Positions 33,100-37,842 of a DNA stretch of 37,842 nt are shown here, one piece after another; the first letter of the stretch is position 1; each line of letters begins with the position of its first letter. The stretch covers positions 1 to 37,842 of the forward strand of contig JBAYUG010000024.1 in the NCBI GenBank assembly GCA_041675325.1. The letters run 5' to 3'. The notes under the pieces were generated by a model that saw nothing but the letters and a program-made list of their open reading frames with translations, made no database searches and was not told the DNA's origin. Source of the DNA: CAIKZJ01 sp041675325 (GTDB taxonomy: Bacteria; Bacteroidota; Ignavibacteria; Tepidaquicellales; Tepidaquicellaceae). Made by a program: the position numbers and the translations under genes.

Positions 33100-36000
33100 T
33101 TATATTGCAGGCAAAGAGAAAGTAAACTTACTTCCCTTTCCGGATTCACTTTCTACACTAATACTGCCTCCGTTTAATTCAACCATTTCCTTGCATAATA
33201 AAAGTCCTAAACCGGTTCCTTTTTCGTTCATTGTTCCAACCCCAGTTAATTGCTGATCAATTTTAAATAATTTAACTATATCCTCATAATTTATCCCGAC
33301 TCCGTTGTCAATAATTTTGATTTTAATAAATCCATTGGAGGTTTCACTTTCAACCTTGACTACTCCGTCTTGTTGAGTAAACTTAATTGCATTAGATATT
33401 AAATTTCGGATTATTGAACTTAGCATATTCACATCTGCGGAAACGAATACTAAATTACTGACATAATTGAGCAAAGATATTCTTTTTCTGATTGCGTTTG
33501 GACTCAACAGCTCAATAACAGAATTGACTTCTGAGTAAAGGTTCAGCTTCTGAGGCTCCACATCTATTCTGCCTGTTTGCAGTCTTGACCACTGTAAGAG
33601 ATTATCAAGAAGATTATATGTATTTCGAGCTGAAGACCTTACGTGTCCAATGTATTCCTTTTTTTCATTATCAGTCAGGATATCAAAATCAGTGTAAAGA
33701 AAGTCCGAAAAACCAAGAAGACCCTGAAACGGACTTTTTAAATCATGAGCAACTATCGAGAAAAATTTATCCTTACTCGCATTCAGCGCTTTAAGTTCAT
33801 TGGCATACTTTATCAAAGCTTCTTGTACGTGAATTGGTTCCGTCATATCCATTGCGACTCCTCTTATACCGACAGATTTGCCATTCTCAATTATTGGTGT
33901 AGCGTTAACACTTATAGGTACTTTTTTCCCGTCTTTTGAAATAAATGTGTAATTAATATGATACAAGGTCTCATTTCTGAATATTTTATCTATGTTAATT
34001 TCCATTTTAGAGTGTTCATCCGGATCTATTAAATCTGTAATTTTCACTCCTGTTTTAAGATCTTCATAGTTAATATTAAGCAATCTCATTCCAAAACTAT
34101 TTATAAAAGTAAGGTATCCATTCATGTCGAGTTCATAAACTGCTTCAGGAAGCAGCGTTATTATATCCTGATACTTTCTTTTGCTGTCAATTAATTCCTG
34201 TTCAACTTTTTTCCTGTATTTAATCTCCTTTTCAAGTTTTACATTTTGATACTTTTGATTGCTGATTATAACCAGCGAAACTACCATCCCGCCGAGAAGT
34301 AATATCGAAATCGTTATAAACCACCATGATTTATAGAAAGGAGAATTTATTTTAATTAATCCTGACGATCTTACTTCACTCCATTCTCCGGAAAAGTTTT
34401 TCACCATAACGAAGAACTGATATTCCCCTGGATTAACATTAACATACTTGACTTTATCGAGTAATGATTGATTAATTTCCTGCCATTCTTTATCGTACCC
34501 ATCAAGTTTATATTTGTAAACCATCGATTCTTCGTTGACAAAAGATATTCCGCGAAAATTAAATAAAAAAGTGTTATATGCATAAGGTACCGAAATATCA
34601 TCATCAAGTTTGTAAAGGATTCCTTTGGTGTCTTCTAAATCCATTAGTTTTAATTTTGGAATAGGTATTTTTGTGTAATTATATTCAGGCATGAAACAAG
34701 ATAATCCTAAATCAGTTCCAACCCATACCCTCCCCTTTGAATCGAGCAAACCGGCAGATCGATTTGTTTCATTACCTGCAAGACCGTTTTGAGTGTTAAT
34801 TAATTCAATGTTTTGTTCACCATCCCATTTCATTACTCCGTCATTTGATCCAAGCCAGTAATTGCCTTTTCTATCCTGCAGAATAAAATATACGGGTCTA
34901 TTTATCTCAATTCCGTTTGAACTATACTTTGCAAGCTGACCATTTTCAATAAAGAATAATCCTTCAGATGTTCCTACAAATTCTGTTCCTGATTTGTTCT
35001 TGTAGTATGCGTATGTGTTGGCTTTTTTCCCGTTTTTCGCAGGTATCTGCTTAGCACCCGTATCATCTGCATACCAGATACCATTGCTCCCTAATAAGTA
35101 CATACCGCCTTTATCAGAAGCAAATAGCTTTCTGTTAGAATTATTGACTTGAGAGTTATAGTCATATTTTATCAGTTCATCGTTTTTGACGATAAATATA
35201 TTATTTCCGCCAGTGCCTATCCATATTCTTCCTTTGTTATCCATACTTACACTAATATATTGATCACTGCTATTACTTCTATACCATTTTATTTTTCTGT
35301 CAGGATACATTTTACCAACACCGTATGATGATGCAGTAAACCAAACATTGCCGTCTTTATCTTCAAACATATCCAGAACTCTTGTGGAATTATGTCGTTC
35401 ATATTTAAAAGGAATTCGTTCAAAATTATTATTTGATTCAAGTATAGACAATCCGTTTAAATGCCCAAATATAAATTTTCCGTTTGTTAATTCCGCAATT
35501 GCAGTTACTTCATCGTCAAGAAGCCCGTTGCTTGCAAAATAATTAACAAGCGATAGTTTATTTATTTTATCTATACCTCTCGTACTTGCAAACCACACAT
35601 TATCTTCCCTGTCAATAAAAATTGAAATAGCTCCATTTGATGAAAAACCGTTTGACGTCATTAACGGGAGTATTTTATCCGAGTCTCTGCTAATGTAATA
35701 TTTAGAATTATTGTTTCCGAAAAATACTCTGCCTCTTTTATGAAACCCAATGAATCCGGTTTCGTACGCGAGAAATTTCGAAAGCTGCAAATCACTTTTA
35801 TATACTTTAAAACTATTTCCTTCAAAATATCCCAGATAGTCATAACTTAAGACCCATAGCTTTTCATCTGGCATACCGGTATTTTCAAATTCTATAGTCA
35901 GCAGTTCGCCTGATACTCCGGATAATTTGTTATTCAGTCTTCTGTCGATTTTTTCGTTTTCCAGTATAAATATTCCCGACTTCGTTGAAAGGTAGAATTT

Positions 36001-36531
36001 TCCATCCTTCGCAATCACACGCATTACAAAATTATCTTCCGTCTTTTCAGAAACATTAATTCTTTTCCATACTTCGTCCTTAAACAAATATATACCATTT
36101 GAACCGCCGACGCATATTAGCGGTTTTTCGTCGATATACATTACTGCAAAATCTAACATTGTATAAGTAGGATCAGGTATGCTAATCGGAGTAAATCTGC
36201 TGAAGGTATTGTTGCTATAGTAAATTAATGTGTCTTTAATGTAAAAAGGCAAAAACCATATTTTACCTTTTCCATCGTTCAATATTCTTTTATAATGCTG
36301 TTCAGGAAGCCCGTCATTTCTGTCATAATTCTTAAACTTAAAACCATCGTATGAACTAATTCCTTCGTGAGTTGCCGCCCAAATAATACCTGTACTATCC
36401 TGACAGATATTGTAAACCAATCTTGTCGTTAAACCGTCCTCAATATTGTATGATTTTATGAAGTATTTCTGGGAAAAGACATTGTGGGATAGAAATGAAA
36501 ATATTACAAATAATATAATTCTATTTAACAT
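33100..36531 (-). CDS. Sensor histidine kinase with beta-propeller, YYY, PAS and HisKA/HATPase domains
   Basis: 1143 residues. A signal peptide (1-20) and about 600 residues of seven-plus Reg_prop-type blades (DGLTTRLVYNICQDSTGIIWAATHEGISSYDG-like units) form a periplasmic propeller; a YYY domain (about 640-730) closes the sensor. The membrane segment is at 735-757. A PAS domain (about 785-897) precedes HisKA with phosphoacceptor His929 (VAHDLKSPF) and an ATPase with N1043/N1047, DNGVGI (1075-1080) and GTGLGL (1105-1110). The output receiver/AraC domains of the full hybrid HTCS architecture are absent, so phosphotransfer goes to a partner not found in this window. HTCS-type kinases in Bacteroidota usually sense polysaccharide breakdown products; the ligand here is unknown. 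Confidence 0.93.
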   Translation of the reverse strand: MLNRIILFVIFSFLSHNVFSQKYFIKSYNIEDGLTTRLVYNICQDSTGIIWAATHEGISSYDGFKFKNYDRNDGLPEQHYKRILNDGKGKIWFLPFYIKDTLIYYSNNTFSRFTPISIPDPTYTMLDFAVMYIDEKPLICVGGSNGIYLFKDEVWKRINVSEKTEDNFVMRVIAKDGKFYLSTKSGIFILENEKIDRRLNNKLSGVSGELLTIEFENTGMPDEKLWVLSYDYLGYFEGNSFKVYKSDLQLSKFLAYETGFIGFHKRGRVFFGNNNSKYYISRDSDKILPLMTSNGFSSNGAISIFIDREDNVWFASTRGIDKINKLSLVNYFASNGLLDDEVTAIAELTNGKFIFGHLNGLSILESNNNFERIPFKYERHNSTRVLDMFEDKDGNVWFTASSYGVGKMYPDRKIKWYRSNSSDQYISVSMDNKGRIWIGTGGNNIFIVKNDELIKYDYNSQVNNSNRKLFASDKGGMYLLGSNGIWYADDTGAKQIPAKNGKKANTYAYYKNKSGTEFVGTSEGLFFIENGQLAKYSSNGIEINRPVYFILQDRKGNYWLGSNDGVMKWDGEQNIELINTQNGLAGNETNRSAGLLDSKGRVWVGTDLGLSCFMPEYNYTKIPIPKLKLMDLEDTKGILYKLDDDISVPYAYNTFLFNFRGISFVNEESMVYKYKLDGYDKEWQEINQSLLDKVKYVNVNPGEYQFFVMVKNFSGEWSEVRSSGLIKINSPFYKSWWFITISILLLGGMVVSLVIISNQKYQNVKLEKEIKYRKKVEQELIDSKRKYQDIITLLPEAVYELDMNGYLTFINSFGMRLLNINYEDLKTGVKITDLIDPDEHSKMEINIDKIFRNETLYHINYTFISKDGKKVPISVNATPIIENGKSVGIRGVAMDMTEPIHVQEALIKYANELKALNASKDKFFSIVAHDLKSPFQGLLGFSDFLYTDFDILTDNEKKEYIGHVRSSARNTYNLLDNLLQWSRLQTGRIDVEPQKLNLYSEVNSVIELLSPNAIRKRISLLNYVSNLVFVSADVNMLSSIIRNLISNAIKFTQQDGVVKVESETSNGFIKIKIIDNGVGINYEDIVKLFKIDQQLTGVGTMNEKGTGLGLLLCKEMVELNGGSISVESESGKGSKFTFSLPAI

Positions 36532-36772
36532 AGAAAATCACTTTTTTAGCTTAATATGAACATAATTTACAATAATCATCAGTATAAGTTAATTTTTTGA
36601 CATTCAATTTTCAATGTTTTTCAAATAGAGAAACATGCATGTAAAAAAACTATGACTATAAATTAATGCTGACTATTTGTTACTATTTTATAAAATAGAA
36701 TTTTATTCGGTTTCAATTGTTTAAATTGCTGAGATATTATAACTTAACCGTTAATTTAAATTTGATATAAAT
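36532..36772. other. 241-bp divergent intergenic region
   Basis: Between the start of the sensor kinase (minus) and of the acyl-CoA dehydrogenase (plus); A+T-rich, containing the 16-bp palindrome listed separately and an 8-bp CATGCATG. It must hold both promoters. A possible TAAATTTG (36757-36764) resembles the Bacteroidota -7 element TAnnTTTG, but no -33 TTTG is at the right distance, so the promoter is not asserted. Confidence 0.5.
36683..36698. promoter_or_regulatory. Perfect 16-bp palindrome upstream of the acyl-CoA dehydrogenase
   Basis: CTATTTTATAAAATAG is fully self-complementary, 74 bases before the ATG of the dehydrogenase and 150 before the kinase start. It is a candidate operator for a dimeric (for example TetR-type) repressor of fatty-acid oxidation. 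Chance occurrence in A+T-rich sequence is possible. Confidence 0.25.
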
Positions 36773-37842
36773 ATGGACTTTAAACTATCAGAAAATCAAT
36801 TAGAGACACAGAAACTCGCAAGAGATTTTGCACAAAGGGAAATCGCACCAGTCGTTATGAAATACGACGAACCTCAGGAATTTCCTCATGAAATAGCTGA
36901 AAAACTTGGTGAAATTGGATTTCTTGGAATTACTTTCCCCGAAGAATACGGCGGTGCGAATTTAAGTACTCTTGAGTATGCTTTGATTATTGAAGAGATT
37001 TCAAGAGTTGACCCTTCTGTAGGTCTGATAGTTGCGTCTCATAACGGACTCTGCACAAACCATATAAATTCTTTCGGTAATGAAGCGCAGAAGAAGAAAT
37101 ATCTTCCCGATCTCGTAACGGGTAAGAAATACGGTGCTTGGGGGCTTACGGAAAACGTCTCCGGCAGCGACGCTGTTGCAATGACAAGCTTTGCCGAGAA
37201 AAATGGCGATAAATATATTCTTAACGGCAGCAAGATGTTCATTACTCAGGGTACGGTTGCAGGTACATTCGTGATTACAGCTGTTACTGCTAAAACCGAC
37301 GGCAAAAACAAGATTTCCGCATTCATACTCGAACCCGGTACAAAAGGTTTCAGAATCGGAAAGAAAGAAAATAAACTCGGTATGAGAGCCTCGGATACTG
37401 CGGAATTGATTTTTGAAAATGTTGAGATACCCGCCGAAAACCTTATAGGTGTTGAACATGAAGGATTCAAACAGGTTATGAAAATTCTCGACGGCGGAAG
37501 GATTGCTATTGCGGCACTTTCACTCGGACTTGCACAGGGTGCGCTGGATGCAAGCATTAAGTATTCAAAACAAAGAAAGCAGTTCGGCAAAACTCTCAGC
37601 GAATTTCAGGCAACTCAATTCAAACTTGCCGAAATGCAGACAGAAATAGAAGCTTCAAGATTATTAATATATAAAGCCGCAACGATGAAAGATGCAGGAG
37701 AAAACATCAACATGGCTGCTTCAATGGCAAAACTTTTTGCGAGTGAAGTTGCCGTCAGGGTTTCCAACGAAGCAGTGCAGATTCACGGTGGTTACGGATT
37801 TATTAAGGAATTCCCAGTAGAAAAATTTTACCGCGACGTAAA
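36773..37842 (+). CDS. Acyl-CoA dehydrogenase (3' truncated by window end)
   Basis: 356 codons are visible from an ATG at the start of a typical short/medium-chain acyl-CoA dehydrogenase (MDFKLSENQLETQKLARDFAQ split over the N-terminal helices). The FAD-binding middle domain shows WGLTENVSGSDA and NGSKMFITQG, and the C-terminal part QIHGGYGFIKEFPVEKFYRD. The usual family length is about 380, so roughly 25 residues, including the expected catalytic glutamate of the IYEGT motif, lie beyond the window. The first beta-oxidation step, FAD reduction and electron transfer to ETF, is inferred from family. The divergent neighbour is the sensor kinase. Confidence 0.93.
   Translation, partial: MDFKLSENQLETQKLARDFAQREIAPVVMKYDEPQEFPHEIAEKLGEIGFLGITFPEEYGGANLSTLEYALIIEEISRVDPSVGLIVASHNGLCTNHINSFGNEAQKKKYLPDLVTGKKYGAWGLTENVSGSDAVAMTSFAEKNGDKYILNGSKMFITQGTVAGTFVITAVTAKTDGKNKISAFILEPGTKGFRIGKKENKLGMRASDTAELIFENVEIPAENLIGVEHEGFKQVMKILDGGRIAIAALSLGLAQGALDASIKYSKQRKQFGKTLSEFQATQFKLAEMQTEIEASRLLIYKAATMKDAGENINMAASMAKLFASEVAVRVSNEAVQIHGGYGFIKEFPVEKFYRDV

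Noticed and set aside
36757..36764. Bacteroidota-type promoter (TAAATTTG) for the acyl-CoA dehydrogenase
   Set aside because: No -33 element at the right spacing, and it would leave an implausibly short leader.
37001..37590. Open frames on the minus strand under the acyl-CoA dehydrogenase
   Set aside because: They are antisense shadows of a well-supported gene, with no family pattern.

Overview
This is an A+T-rich bacterial window, most likely from the Bacteroidota/Ignavibacteriota (Ignavibacteria-like) lineage. The evidence is a secreted protein ending in a type IX secretion sorting domain with the YPNPFNP motif, a TonB-dependent receptor with an N-terminal carboxypeptidase-regulatory-like domain, a propeller-YYY sensor kinase, and a secreted family that is commonly mislabelled asparagine synthetase B in Bacteroidota. 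The lineage is an inference; no rRNA or tRNA gene was seen.

Layout. 1-6 kb: tail of a probable methyltransferase, pyrE-murI with an SLC13-type transporter upstream, a lone MlaF-type ABC ATPase, mnmA and a DoxX protein. 6-16.7 kb: a lipoprotein/TonB-receptor pair, then priA, a sodium:solute symporter and an MBL-fold hydrolase as one tight operon, an outer-membrane barrel protein closed by a clear terminator, and an ABC-F ATPase. This stretch looks visibly richer in G+C than the rest. 16.7-18.6 kb: a 315-bp divergent intergenic region carrying an 11-bp tandem repeat, then a membrane protein that appears to fuse ECF-transporter S-like and T-like segments to a THEP1-type NTPase. 18.6-23 kb: a proline iminopeptidase with a small barrel protein, and a large T9SS-exported protein with an N-terminal Cys-Gln thioester-type domain, closed by a strong terminator.

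23-28.7 kb is the most interesting region. One strand carries, in order, a TPR/beta-barrel protein resembling NfrA, the N-terminal half of an NfrB-like glycosyltransferase fused to a membrane/SPOR-like tail, a small membrane protein, a coiled-coil protein fused to the C-terminal half of the same glycosyltransferase, and wecB (UDP-GlcNAc 2-epimerase). In E. coli, NfrA, NfrB and WecB are the components needed for the phage N4 glycan receptor, proposed to be an N-acetylmannosamine polymer. Here the three functions sit together, the glycosyltransferase is split inside its catalytic domain, and the C-terminal c-di-GMP-binding domain of E. coli NfrB is absent.

28.9-37.8 kb: a secreted protein translationally coupled to a BtuF-like binding lipoprotein, tsaD (TTG start), a small membrane protein, a stand-alone RsbRD-N-like protein, a large sensor histidine kinase, and an acyl-CoA dehydrogenase cut by the window end. 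No CRISPR array, insertion sequence, prophage or RNA gene was recognised.
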